Positions 8,204-16,466 of a stretch of DNA of 64,000 bases are shown piece by piece (positions within the stretch are counted from its first letter, which is position 1; every line of letters starts with the position of its first letter). The stretch is from the NCBI GenBank assembly GCA_947499955.1, contig CANMQI010000011.1, positions 124,001 to 188,000 of the forward strand, in the 5' to 3' direction. The notes under the pieces are model-generated. The model was not told the DNA's origin and ran no database searches. It was given only the letters and a program-made list of their open reading frames with translations. The stretch comes from an uncultured Granulosicoccus sp. GTDB taxonomy: Bacteria > Pseudomonadota > Gammaproteobacteria > Granulosicoccales > Granulosicoccaceae. A program made the position numbers and the translations under genes.

Positions 8204-9078
8204 GACAGGGCTCCGGCCTTCTTCAGTGCAGCCGTGACCACATCGTGATACTCACTGGCCAGCGGCGTCAATGGCAGGCGGATGCCGCTACCAATACGGC
8301 CCATGGCATGCAGAGCCCATTTGACCGGGATGGGATTGGACTCGTGGAACAGATCGCGGTGCAGGTCGCTGATGCGAGCCTCAATGGCCTCGGCCGCCGG
8401 ACGGTCTCCGGCGATGGCCGCCTTGCACATCAGGTGCATCTCGCGCGGTACGACGTTGGCTGTTACAGAGATATCGCCATGCGCACCGGCCAGCATGCTC
8501 TCCATGGCCGTTGCATCATCACCGGTGACAATCATGAAATCGTCCTCACAGACCTCCAGCAACTGGCGAATACGCTCAACCGTACCGTAGGCTTCCTTGA
8601 TACCGATGATGTTGCGCAGCTTCGACAGGCGCGCGGTGGTCTCCGGCAGCATGTCAACGGCCGTACGACCCGGCACGTTGTACAGAATCTGCGGGATGTC
8701 CACCGCCTCTGCCAGCGCCTTGAAATGCAGGAACAAGCCTTCCTGTGTCGGCTTGTTGTAGTAGGGGGTTACCAGCAGACAGGCATCAGCACCGGCTTCA
8801 CGCGCTCGCGTGGTGAGCTCGATGGCCTCGAATGTCGAGTTTGCGCCGGTACCGGCAATCACCGGAACCCGCTTGTTGACCAGCTCGATGATCTGCTTGA
8901 TCACTCGGGCATGCTCCGGTACCGTCAAGGTAGCGGACTCTCCAGTGGTACCTACTGCCACAATGGCATCGGTGCCAGCCTCGACATGGAATTCGATCAG
9001 ATCGGCCAGCGCCGCATCATCGACCGTACCATCGTCAAGCATCGGGGTGACCAACGCCACCATACTGCCCTGAAACAT
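8200..9078 (-). CDS. dapA: 4-hydroxy-tetrahydrodipicolinate synthase
   Basis: Condenses pyruvate with aspartate semialdehyde, the first committed step to diaminopimelate and lysine. The Schiff-base lysine is K161 in IGIKEAYG. The catalytic tyrosine is Y133 in ILYNVPGRTA, and the substrate loop VGTTGESATLT lies at about 42-52. The 292-residue length is standard. It is the first gene of the run dapA-bamC-MBL hydrolase, divergent from bcp with an 89-bp gap. A Shine-Dalgarno-like GGAGTGAAGC precedes the ATG on the minus strand. Confidence 0.97.
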   Translation of the reverse strand: MFQGSMVALVTPMLDDGTVDDAALADLIEFHVEAGTDAIVAVGTTGESATLTVPEHARVIKQIIELVNKRVPVIAGTGANSTFEAIELTTRAREAGADACLLVTPYYNKPTQEGLFLHFKALAEAVDIPQILYNVPGRTAVDMLPETTARLSKLRNIIGIKEAYGTVERIRQLLEVCEDDFMIVTGDDATAMESMLAGAHGDISVTANVVPREMHLMCKAAIAGDRPAAEAIEARISDLHRDLFHESNPIPVKWALHAMGRIGSGIRLPLTPLASEYHDVVTAALKKAGALS

Positions 9079-9167
9079 GCTTCACTCCTGAGTTATCCCG
9101 CAATGGTACTGTTGACCAGCCGCTTTCTCAACCGCTATCCGAACGTTTACACCGGCACTGAAATCCC

Positions 9168-9638
9168 ATGAGCACTCCAGAACTGAACAAACCTGCCCCT
9201 GCCTTCGATTTGCCAGCCACCGGCGAACACAACATTTCCCTGGCCAGCCTCAAAGGTAGCAAGGTCGTGCTGTATTTCTACCCCCGTGATGCTACGCCGG
9301 GTTGCACCACGGAAAGCCAGAATTTCCGGGATTCCATCGAGGCCTTCACCGCCGCCGGCGCCGTTGTTCTCGGCGTGTCACAGGACAGCATCAAGAGTCA
9401 CGAGAAGTTCAAGGCCAAGCACGAGATGCCTTTCGAACTGCTGTCCGACGAAGAAGACAGGATGTGTCGTGACTATGATGTCATCAAGCTGAAGAAAATG
9501 TACGGCAAGGAATTCGAGGGCATCGAACGCAGCACCTTTCTGATCGACGAAAAAGGTGTGCTGCGCCAGGAATGGCGCAAGGTCAAGGTTCCCGGGCATG
9601 TGGAAGAGGTTCTGACTGCGGTACAGGCACTGGACTAG
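9168..9638 (+). CDS. bcp: Thioredoxin-dependent thiol peroxidase, BCP/PrxQ type
   Basis: Reduces hydrogen peroxide and organic hydroperoxides. The peroxidatic cysteine is C46 in YPRDATPGCTTES. At 156 residues it is of normal size. The resolving cysteine of the E. coli type lies five residues after the peroxidatic one; here that position is Q51. The only other cysteine seen is in EEDRMCRDYD, near residue 102. So the enzyme is probably of the one-cysteine or variant kind. It is divergent from dapA and followed by a hairpin shared with the convergent PerM gene. Confidence 0.93.
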   Translation: MSTPELNKPAPAFDLPATGEHNISLASLKGSKVVLYFYPRDATPGCTTESQNFRDSIEAFTAAGAVVLGVSQDSIKSHEKFKAKHEMPFELLSDEEDRMCRDYDVIKLKKMYGKEFEGIERSTFLIDEKGVLRQEWRKVKVPGHVEEVLTAVQALD

Positions 9639-9672
9639 CCAGCCAGCGCCACAGCCCGCTCAATCCTGCAGG

Positions 9673-9695
9673 CTGCGAGGAATCTGTCCTCGCAG
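9673..9695. terminator. Hairpin between convergent bcp and PerM genes
   Basis: CTGCGAGGA (9673-9681) and TCCTCGCAG (9687-9695) form a perfect 9-bp stem with a 5-nt loop. It could end both transcripts. No run of T follows on either strand, so intrinsic termination is not assured. Confidence 0.5.
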
Positions 9696-9732
9696 CGCTG
9701 CCTTGCAGGGCAACTGTCCCGCACCTGCCCAA

Positions 9733-10821
9733 TCAGCCTTGCGGCGTCCCGTCGATCAGCATGGTCCGGTGATCGCGCGCCTTGGGCCAGGCATTCATGA
9801 CGGCCTGCACCAGCGTTGCCAGCGGAATGGCGAAGAACACGCCCCACAGACCGAACAGACCGCCGAAGAACAGAACGGCCGCGATTATGGCCAGCGGATG
9901 CAGATTGACCACCTCCGAGAACAGTAGCGGCACCAGCACGTTACCGTCCAGAATCTGGATGATCTGGTAGGCAATCAGCAGGTAACCCAGCTTCGCCGTC
10001 AAGCCCCACTGAAAGAAGCCGATCAGCGCAATCGGTACCGTCACCGCGATGGCCCCGACGTAGGGGATGATGACCGAAAGCCCGACCAGAAAGCTGAGCA
10101 GCAGTGAATAATTGAGCCCCATCACGGCGAACAGGATGTAGGTAACCACCCAGACGATGATGACTTCGACAAACTTGCCACGGATGTAGTTGGCGATCTT
10201 CTCATCCACTTCACGCCACACCTGAAAACTCAGTTCACTGCGGTGAGGCACGAATTTGGTGGCAAAGGCCAGTAGCTTGTCCTTGTCCTTGAGTGCAAAG
10301 AAAACCATGATCGGCACCAGCACGACGTACACCGCGATCATCACCAGACTGCCCAGTTGCGCCAGCGAAAAGGACAGCACGCTCTGGGTAAAGGAGGTCA
10401 GCTCTCGCCGCAGGTTGTCAATCAGATCGTTGACCTGGTCCACGGTAAAGATATCCGGGTATTTTTCAGGCAACCTCAGCATCTGCTCCTGAATATTGCC
10501 CACCATGCCTGGCAATTCCCTGACGATTCCCGTGAGCTGCTGTGACAGCACCGGCACCAGACCAAAGATGACGACCAGTGACAATGCCAGAATGATCAGC
10601 AGGATGAATACCGATGCCAGGGTGCGCGGTACATGCCAGCGTTGCATGGTGACCACCACACTCTCCAGCAGGTAGGCCAACACCAGTGCCACCAGAACCG
10701 GCGCCATGATATCGCCTATCAGCCACAGCAGGCCGAACAGCATCAACAGCAGAAACGCAAGAATGACAGCCTGGGGATCCGAAAAATTCCGGGCATACCA
10801 GTCTCGGAAAATGTCGAACAT
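9733..10821 (-). CDS. AI-2E family transporter (PerM/YhhT-like permease)
   Basis: A polytopic inner-membrane protein of about 362 residues, from the ATG at 10821 (MFDIFRDWYARNF), which has GGAG at a good distance. Early hydrophobic segments (AVILAFLLLMLFGLLWLI, VLVALVLAYLLESVVV) are followed by a soluble stretch, and then by several helices near the C-terminus (VVTYILFAVMG, VIIPYVGAIAVTVPIALIGF). The family signature FAIPLATLVQAVMNAW is at the end. Members include the TqsA autoinducer exporter and sodium/proton antiporters, so the substrate is not known. An in-frame start at 10920 would add 33 residues and is less likely. Confidence 0.88.
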   Translation of the reverse strand: MFDIFRDWYARNFSDPQAVILAFLLLMLFGLLWLIGDIMAPVLVALVLAYLLESVVVTMQRWHVPRTLASVFILLIILALSLVVIFGLVPVLSQQLTGIVRELPGMVGNIQEQMLRLPEKYPDIFTVDQVNDLIDNLRRELTSFTQSVLSFSLAQLGSLVMIAVYVVLVPIMVFFALKDKDKLLAFATKFVPHRSELSFQVWREVDEKIANYIRGKFVEVIIVWVVTYILFAVMGLNYSLLLSFLVGLSVIIPYVGAIAVTVPIALIGFFQWGLTAKLGYLLIAYQIIQILDGNVLVPLLFSEVVNLHPLAIIAAVLFFGGLFGLWGVFFAIPLATLVQAVMNAWPKARDHRTMLIDGTPQG

Positions 10822-11009
10822 CGCCTGGACGACTCCTTGTATGACTAAATAAACGAAGGCCGAAGCGTAACGCCCCGGAGACCACAACAGTATGACACCC
10901 GACAAGACCAGATGACACATCCAATGGACAGCGAGCCGGATTGCAAGTTTGATGCTGGATCGTCGCGCCGTCGCCCTGACGCATCAAAGCGGTGCAATCC
11001 TGTCCGGAA

Positions 11010-11939
11010 TCAGATCTTTTTCAGCCCACTCTTGTCCAGCGAGGCGGCTTCATCGAAATACCGACGTGCAAACTGGAACAGTTCGTCCATCAGCTGCGTG
11101 CGAAATTTCTGCTTCTGTCTCACGAAATAAAATGAGCGCAATAGTGGTGGATTCAATGGCAATGCCACCAATTTTTCCAGATTAACCTCTTTCTGTAGTG
11201 TGGACTCGGACACGATCGAGATACCCACCCCTGCCTGCACCGCCCCCTTGATGGCCTCGGTACTGCCCAGCTCGAAAGGACAGTTCAGATCGCCTTCGTT
11301 CACACCTTGCGCGATGAAATATTTCTCGATGACACTGCGGGTGCCAGAACCCGCTTCGCGGTGAATGAAGGGACAGGCAAACAGATCACTCGGCGCCACG
11401 CTCGTTCGAGCAGCCAGTGCATGCTCAGGCGGCACGATCACGAACAGTTCGTCTTGCTGACACTGATCGACCCGTAGCAGCTGGTTATCCACCTCACCTT
11501 CCACCACACCCAACTCGATGGAATTGTCTGCCACCATGCCCACCACCGCATCGGTATTGGCCACTCGCAGCCGTATCTGCACCTCCGGAAAACACTGTCG
11601 AAAGCCACCCAGCAGACCCGGCAGCATGTACTCGGCAATGGTCGTGCTGGCACCCAGGGTCACCAGACCGGTCCGGTCTCCGGTGAGCGTCTTGACCGAC
11701 TCCTGCATCTCGGCATACAGCTTCAGAATGCGATCGGCATATTCCATGACCTGCTCGCCGGCGGCAGTCAGACTGATCCGGTTGTTGCTGCGATCGAACA
11801 GCCGCGCGTTGAATTCCTCTTCCAGCTGCCGAATCTGATGGGTGACGGCCGGCTGAGTCATGTGCAGCAATTCTGCGGCCCGCGTGAAGTTGAGCACCCC
11901 TGCAACCGTGTGGAACACTTGCAGTCGACGGTCAGACAT
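11010..11939 (-). CDS. LysR-family transcriptional regulator
   Basis: A 309-residue LysR regulator. The winged helix-turn-helix is at about 3-62 ([20 protein letters not shown]) and the substrate domain follows ([38 protein letters not shown]). The effector domain resembles those of CysB/CbbR/YwfK-type regulators, including the AGSGT phosphate or sulfate-like loop, but the inducer cannot be read. The gene is divergent from proS; palindromes at 11972-11984 and 11992-12012 in the 124-bp gap are candidate binding sites. The PerM gene downstream is 189 bp away and probably separate. Confidence 0.88.
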   Translation of the reverse strand: MSDRRLQVFHTVAGVLNFTRAAELLHMTQPAVTHQIRQLEEEFNARLFDRSNNRISLTAAGEQVMEYADRILKLYAEMQESVKTLTGDRTGLVTLGASTTIAEYMLPGLLGGFRQCFPEVQIRLRVANTDAVVGMVADNSIELGVVEGEVDNQLLRVDQCQQDELFVIVPPEHALAARTSVAPSDLFACPFIHREAGSGTRSVIEKYFIAQGVNEGDLNCPFELGSTEAIKGAVQAGVGISIVSESTLQKEVNLEKLVALPLNPPLLRSFYFVRQKQKFRTQLMDELFQFARRYFDEAASLDKSGLKKI

Positions 11940-11971
11940 GATCAGAGTTTATGTGGCTACGGGATTTTTCC

Positions 11972-12012
11972 ATCATGACATGATACTTGTCTGTCGTCCT
12001 CAGAGGACGACA
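11972..12012. promoter_or_regulatory. Two palindromes in the lysR-proS divergent region
   Basis: ATCATG-A-CATGAT at 11972-11984 is a perfect 13-bp palindrome. At 11992-12012, TGTCGTCCTC and GAGGACGACA flank one central A, giving a 21-bp perfect inverted repeat. The first has the size of a LysR box. The second lies 51 bp before the proS ATG and could also form a leader hairpin. Confidence 0.55.
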
Positions 12013-12063
12013 TGCAGCGCGCCTGGCTCGTTATACTGCTCTCAAATCACCGAGATCAAGGGC

Positions 12064-13755
12064 ATGCGCGCCAGTCAGTTCCATATCAGTACCACCAAAG
12101 AAACTCCCAACGATGCGGAAATCGTCAGCCACCAGCTGATGCTGCGGGCCGGCTTCATTCGCCGTCTGGGCTCCGGCCTCTATTCCTGGATGCCGATGGG
12201 TCTGCGCGTGCTGCGAAAGGTCGAAGCCATCGTGCGCGAGGAGATGAACCGTGCCGGCGCGCTGGAAGTGCTGATGCCCGCCATCCAGCCTGCCGAGCTG
12301 TGGCAGGAATCCGGGCGCTGGGAGAAGTTCGGTCCGGAGCTGCTGCGACTGCATGATCGGCACAACCGCGAATACTGCGTCGGCCCCACCCATGAAGAGG
12401 TCATCACCGACATCGCCCGCCGCGAGATCAAGAGCTATCGCCAGCTGCCGTTGAACTTCTATCAGATCCAGACAAAATTCCGCGATGAAGTCCGGCCTCG
12501 TTTCGGCGTGATGCGTTCACGAGAATTCATCATGAAGGATGGCTATTCATTCAACCTCGGTGAGGCCTCCCTGCAGGAAAGCTTCGACCAGATGCACGTC
12601 GCCTATTGCAACATGTTCGATCGCATGGGTCTGGAATACCGCGCAGTGGAGGCCGACAGCGGCAGCATCGGCGGCGCCATGTCACGCGAATTTCATGTCC
12701 TGGCAGACAGCGGCGAAGATGCCGTGGTCTATTCCACCGAAGGTGGCTACGCAGCGAACATGGAAAAGGCCGCGGCCATCAGTCAGGGCACTCGCGGCGA
12801 TGCCAATGAAGCGATGCGCACTGTCGAGACACCCGGCGTTCACACCATTGCCGAGCTGGCGGTTCAACTGCAAGTGGATGAGTCACGTTGCCTGAAGACC
12901 TTGCTGGTACAGGGAGTCGACACGCCTGTTGTGGCACTGGTGCTGCGTGGCGATCATCAGCTCAATGAAGTCAAGGCCGAACACCTGCCTGAAATCGCCT
13001 CACCGCTGACCATGGCCGATGCCGATGCCATCAAGGCGGCGGCCAACTGCGATGCGGGCTCAATCGGCCCCGTGGGTCTGAGCATCCCGATCATCGCCGA
13101 TGCCGATGCTGCCAAACTGAGTGATTTCGTCTGCGGTGCCAATGAAAACGACAGACATCTGGCAGGCGTCAACTGGGGACGGGACCTGCCCGAGCCCGAG
13201 GTACGCGACTTGCGGAACGTGGTTGAAGGCGATCCCAGCCCCGTCGGTAGCGGTACGTTGAAAATCGTACGCGGCATCGAAGTCGGGCACATTTTCCAGC
13301 TGGGTGACACCTACAGCCAGTCCATGGGCGCCACGGTTCTGGATGAGAACGGCAAACCGCAAACCATGATGATGGGCTGTTACGGTGTCGGCATTTCGCG
13401 TACCGCGGCAGCTGCCATCGAACAGAACAACGATGACAAGGGCATCATCTGGCCCATGGCCATCGCACCGTTCGAGGCCGTGATCTGCCCGATCAACATG
13501 GTCAAGTCCGATGCCGTCAAGGCTGCGGCCGAAGCGCTCTATGCCGAACTGCAGGCCGCGGGAATCGATGTGCTGTTCGATGATCGACCACTGCGTCCCG
13601 GTGCCATGTTCACCGACATGGAGCTGATTGGTATTCCGCACCGCTTCGTTGTCAGCGACAAGCTGCTGGCGAACGATGAGATCGAGTACCGCAACCGTCG
13701 CGCACCAGAATCCGAAGTCATTGCACGAGCAGACGTGCTGGCACGTATCGTCTGA
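12064..13755 (+). CDS. proS: Prolyl-tRNA synthetase (bacterial type)
   Basis: Charges tRNA-Pro. From the ATG at 12064 ([20 protein letters not shown]) the protein is 563 residues, the normal size for the bacterial form with an editing (INS) domain. Class II motifs are seen: motif 1 near [16 protein letters not shown], motif 2 [17 protein letters not shown], and motif 3 with [12 protein letters not shown]. The YbaK-like editing domain lies at about 230-400 ([14 protein letters not shown] and on). Translation from further upstream would have to run through the palindromes in the leader, and the added sequence does not resemble ProS. AAGGG lies very close to the ATG. Confidence 0.97.
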   Translation: MRASQFHISTTKETPNDAEIVSHQLMLRAGFIRRLGSGLYSWMPMGLRVLRKVEAIVREEMNRAGALEVLMPAIQPAELWQESGRWEKFGPELLRLHDRHNREYCVGPTHEEVITDIARREIKSYRQLPLNFYQIQTKFRDEVRPRFGVMRSREFIMKDGYSFNLGEASLQESFDQMHVAYCNMFDRMGLEYRAVEADSGSIGGAMSREFHVLADSGEDAVVYSTEGGYAANMEKAAAISQGTRGDANEAMRTVETPGVHTIAELAVQLQVDESRCLKTLLVQGVDTPVVALVLRGDHQLNEVKAEHLPEIASPLTMADADAIKAAANCDAGSIGPVGLSIPIIADADAAKLSDFVCGANENDRHLAGVNWGRDLPEPEVRDLRNVVEGDPSPVGSGTLKIVRGIEVGHIFQLGDTYSQSMGATVLDENGKPQTMMMGCYGVGISRTAAAAIEQNNDDKGIIWPMAIAPFEAVICPINMVKSDAVKAAAEALYAELQAAGIDVLFDDRPLRPGAMFTDMELIGIPHRFVVSDKLLANDEIEYRNRRAPESEVIARADVLARIV

Positions 13756-13769
13756 TCATTCTGTCCTGT

Positions 13770-13815
13770 CGTTGACGTCCTCCCGCCCTGAGGGACGAGG
13801 CTTTTCGCGCGTTGG
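13770..13815 (-). mobile_element. Possible relic of an IS200/IS605-type right end
   Basis: Fifteen bases after the proS stop, the minus strand reads AAAAGCCTCGTCCCTCAGGG and then CGGGAGGACGTCAA. This resembles the conserved 3' hairpin and GGAGGACGTCAA end of IS200/IS605 (TnpB-type) elements. The hairpin is seen as CGTCC (13776-13780) pairing with GGACG (13793-13797). No tnpA or tnpB is present nearby, so this would be a solitary end or a coincidental terminator. Confidence 0.35.
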
Positions 13816-13854
13816 GGAAAAGCCAGCCATGGCCCGTAATACGGCCCTGACACG

Positions 13855-13945
13855 CACAAGGCCCGGCGACCTCGGCAGTCAGATGACTGCTGCAGATCGT
13901 CGGGCCTTGTGTGTTTATCGCGTCTGTGCCAGCCGGCACAGACGC
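13855..13945. terminator. Two back-to-back hairpins between proS and DUF2852 gene
   Basis: A long hairpin at 13855-13911 has arms of about 27 nt, with the outer CACAAGGCCCG paired to CGGGCCTTGTG and the inner GCAGTCA to TGACTGC; only a few positions mismatch. A second one at 13920-13945 has a perfect 11-bp stem (GCGTCTGTGCC) and a 4-nt loop. They lie between convergent genes, so a two-way transcription stop is the simplest role. No strong T run follows. Confidence 0.6.
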
Positions 13946-13976
13946 CCCATCACTGCCCATGGTGCCCTGCTCCGTC

Positions 13977-14423
13977 TTATTGCTCGGGAGCACCGGCCTT
14001 GCTGCCATTGGCCATGAAACGATCGAACTCTTCCTGGTCGGCGCGACGCCTGGCATCCATTCGGAATTCGCCAAAACGCTGAGCGCGTGACTTGATCTCT
14101 TCCTTGATTTCGCGAATGCGATCGTACTGGGTCTGCTGATAGTCGTTGAACACGACGTTGTCAGAATCTCCCTGAGCAGATTTGTTGCCGTGAAACATCC
14201 GGCCCCACTGCTCACGAATGGCGCCGGGCAGATCCTGCACATCCCGCCCCGAGTAGATCCAGAACAGCACGACGAGTCCGACGGGCCAGAACAACACGAA
14301 ACCCACCACCATGGCGGCAATATTGACGGTTGTCCAGCGACCGCTACGGCCAGTCTCTTCTGCGCGGCGTGACCATGAACGATGACCGCGCGATTCGACT
14401 GTACTTCTTCTTGATGAACACAT
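13977..14423 (-). CDS. DUF2852 domain protein
   Basis: A 148-residue protein. After a basic N-terminus there is one membrane helix, IAAMVVGFVLFWPVGLVVLFWIY split around residue 45, of the DUF2852 type. A soluble tail follows, with a charged helix (YDRIREIKEEIKSRAQRFGE) and the family ending RRRADQEEFDRFMAN. The function of DUF2852 is not known; members are common in proteobacteria as small inner-membrane proteins. The ATG at 14423 has AGAGGT at a good distance. It converges with proS, from which paired hairpins separate it, and is divergent from the TetR gene. Confidence 0.8.
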   Translation of the reverse strand: MCSSRRSTVESRGHRSWSRRAEETGRSGRWTTVNIAAMVVGFVLFWPVGLVVLFWIYSGRDVQDLPGAIREQWGRMFHGNKSAQGDSDNVVFNDYQQTQYDRIREIKEEIKSRAQRFGEFRMDARRRADQEEFDRFMANGSKAGAPEQ

Positions 14424-14542
14424 GATTGATACCTCTTGGCTTGTCGATGTCGAGAAGCGTTGGTACAGCTACAGTGATTCACTAGTATTTTGTGCATCAT
14501 ATCGCACTTTAAATCGGATCAACCCGCTTCTTCAGCCGATCC

Positions 14543-14625
14543 ATGTAAACACTGTTCACATATAATAGCGGAAGATGAATCCGTTTTTCAAGCGTTTTCG
14601 AAAAAAAAGTTAACACTGATCACAT
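14543..14625 (+). promoter_or_regulatory. TetR-type operators and -10 element upstream of tetR
   Basis: At 14543-14561 the palindrome ATGTAAACACTGTTCACAT has 8 of 9 matching arm positions and abuts a perfect TATAAT at 14561-14566. A second copy at 14607-14625 (AAGTTAACACTGATCACAT) matches the first at 16 of 19 positions but is less symmetric. The first would cover the spacer between -35 and -10, the second the leader. Together they suggest autorepression by the TetR protein encoded from 14646. Confidence 0.6.
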
Positions 14626-14645
14626 TGACGAGTAGAATCGTATCC

Positions 14646-15269
14646 ATGAAACTTCCGATGAAAAAAGACAAGGGGACCTACCATCACGGCAATCTGGCGG
14701 AATCGCTGCTGGATGCCGTGGATGAACTCGCCACGCAATTCGGGCTGGAGGCCGTCAGCCTGCGTGCCTGCGCCAAACGTCTGGGCGTATCCCCTTCCTC
14801 GGCCTTCAGGCATTACAGCGACAAGCGAGATCTGCTGACCGCCTTCGCCACACGCGCCCTGCTGCAGCTGTCCGATTCCCTGTCGGCGGCCAATGCCGAG
14901 GCACATCGTGAAGAACAGGACGCCCTGCTGGCCGTGGGATTGGCCTATATCGCCTTTGCCATCGACAAGCCGGCATTCTTCCGGGCCATGTGGAACGAGG
15001 AGACCATCTATTCGGCCGATGACGCCTACGCCGCCGCCGCCGAGCAACTCAGTGCCAACCTGAAAGGCGGCTTTGCCGACTCGATTCACGATACCGACCC
15101 GGACCAGCTGAGCGTTGAAGAACTACTGGCCTGGTCCTCGGTTCATGGCCTGGCAAATCTGTTCGTGAACGGCCCTGTGGGTCGAGGCCAATCCAGGCAG
15201 CACAAGCTGGCGCTGGCGACTCGCATGCTCGATGCCATGCGACCGGCTTTCAAGACACCGTCGGTTTGA
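14646..15269 (+). CDS. TetR-family transcriptional regulator
   Basis: A 207-residue regulator starting at MKLPMKKDKGTYHHGNLAES. The TetR helix-turn-helix is at about 35-60 (VSLRACAKRLGVSPSSAFRH, then YSDKRDLLTAFA). The C-terminal ligand domain has the WHG-like pattern (AFIDKPAFFRAMW-like region, then LAWSSVHGLANLFVNG), placing it near the TetR_C_33 group. An in-frame start at 14490 would read through both operator-like sites and is rejected. Two palindromes upstream point to autoregulation. The SDR gene follows in the same direction after 266 bp and is a possible target; the ligand is unknown. Confidence 0.88.
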   Translation: MKLPMKKDKGTYHHGNLAESLLDAVDELATQFGLEAVSLRACAKRLGVSPSSAFRHYSDKRDLLTAFATRALLQLSDSLSAANAEAHREEQDALLAVGLAYIAFAIDKPAFFRAMWNEETIYSADDAYAAAAEQLSANLKGGFADSIHDTDPDQLSVEELLAWSSVHGLANLFVNGPVGRGQSRQHKLALATRMLDAMRPAFKTPSV

Positions 15270-15535
15270 TGCTGTAGAGCAAGGCTCGCCAGGGCACTGC
15301 CCGTTGCTGCCGCCACGGCAAAACCGATGCACCGCGTTGCATAGTGTCGCAAGTGCAACACCTGCACCGACATCGTCACCATTGCTCGACAAGAAAATGC
15401 CGATTCTGCTGTTCATTGTTCCTCGTCAAGATGTTCAAGTGTTGTTTCCGATAGCTTGTACATAAGCCTTGGAAAGCTGCTGCCACAAAGGCACAGCGGA
15501 TTCGATAACAACGGAACAGGAGAGTGACAGACGTC

Positions 15536-16315
15536 ATGGGAATAGAAGGAAAAGTTGCATTGGTCACCGGTGGCGCACAGGGCATCGGTCTGGGTATTGC
15601 CCAACGCCTGGCTGCCGACGGCGCTGCCATCGCACTGGTCGATCTTGATCAGAACAAGCTGGACAAGGCCGCTGCGGAGGTTGCTGAAGCCGGCGTCAAG
15701 GTGACAACCTTCGTCGCCGATGTCTCCAGCCGCGAGGCTCAGTCGGCCGCCATCGACCACACCGAGTCCGAATTGGGTGGCTTCGACATCATGATCAACA
15801 ATGCCGGTATTGCACAGGTCAAACCCATCGCCGACATCACCGAAGCCGATATGGACCGGATTCATGCGATCAACGTCAAGGGCGTGCTCTGGGGAATCCA
15901 GCTGGCAGCGGCCCGGTTCAAGGCCAACGGCACCAAAGGCAAGATCATCTCGGCAGCCTCCATTGCCGCGCATGAGGGCTATGCCATGCTCGGCGCCTAC
16001 TGCTCAAGCAAATTCGCCATTCGCGCCTTGACGCAGGTTGCGGCCAAGGAATTCGCCAGTGACGGCATTACAGTCAATGCCTATTGCCCGGGCGTGGTGG
16101 GAACCGACATGTGGGTTGAAATCGATGAACGATTTGCCGAAGTGACCGGAGCGAAGAAGGGTGAAACCTTTGACCAGTTCGTCGGTTCAATTGCTCTGGG
16201 ACGCGCCGAGACACCAACCGATGTGGCGCAACTGGTCTCCTATCTGGCCGGGCCAGACAGTGATTACATGACCGGCCAATGTGTGATCATCGACGGCGGC
16301 ATGGTCTACCGCTAG
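15536..16315 (+). CDS. SDR-family acetoin/diacetyl reductase (BudC-like)
   Basis: A 259-residue short-chain dehydrogenase. The NAD motif TGGAQGIG is at 11-18, NNAG at 88-91, and the catalytic Ser142, Tyr155 and Lys159 lie in ISAASIAAHEGY and YCSSK. The C-terminus (ITVNAYCPGVVGTDMWVEID, SDYMTGQCVIIDGGMVY) closely resembles meso-2,3-butanediol dehydrogenase/(S)-acetoin-forming diacetyl reductase BudC. Such enzymes interconvert diacetyl, acetoin and butanediol with NADH. The exact substrate is inferred from family likeness. AGGAG lies about 13 bp before the ATG at 15536; a GTG at 15524 is too close to it. Confidence 0.85.
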   Translation: MGIEGKVALVTGGAQGIGLGIAQRLAADGAAIALVDLDQNKLDKAAAEVAEAGVKVTTFVADVSSREAQSAAIDHTESELGGFDIMINNAGIAQVKPIADITEADMDRIHAINVKGVLWGIQLAAARFKANGTKGKIISAASIAAHEGYAMLGAYCSSKFAIRALTQVAAKEFASDGITVNAYCPGVVGTDMWVEIDERFAEVTGAKKGETFDQFVGSIALGRAETPTDVAQLVSYLAGPDSDYMTGQCVIIDGGMVYR

Positions 16316-16367
16316 CCACGGCAGTCAGCCCTGCGGCCGTCGAGCTCTTGCTGACACAGGCATCGAC

Positions 16368-16397
16368 GCCCTGCCCGACGAACAGTTCGGGCAGGGC
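16368..16397. terminator. Hairpin after the SDR gene
   Basis: GCCCTGCCCGA (16368-16378) pairs with TCGGGCAGGGC (16387-16397) in a perfect 11-bp stem with an 8-nt loop. It lies between the SDR gene and the convergent secreted-protein gene. No T run follows, so it is terminator-like by position and stability only. Confidence 0.5.
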
Positions 16398-16466
16398 ACA
16401 CACAGCCAGCTGAGCTGCCACCTGCCTGCCACAGGAGGCAGACGTTCTACCTGCCTGATCTTCGGA

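Noticed and set aside
13855..13911. Integron attC site
   Set aside because: The size fits, but no core GTTRRRY-type site or integron integrase is seen and the arms are too perfect.
15336..15359. GTTGCA and TGCAAC inverted repeat in the tetR-SDR gap
   Set aside because: Only 6-bp arms with a 12-bp spacer, too weak to call an operator.
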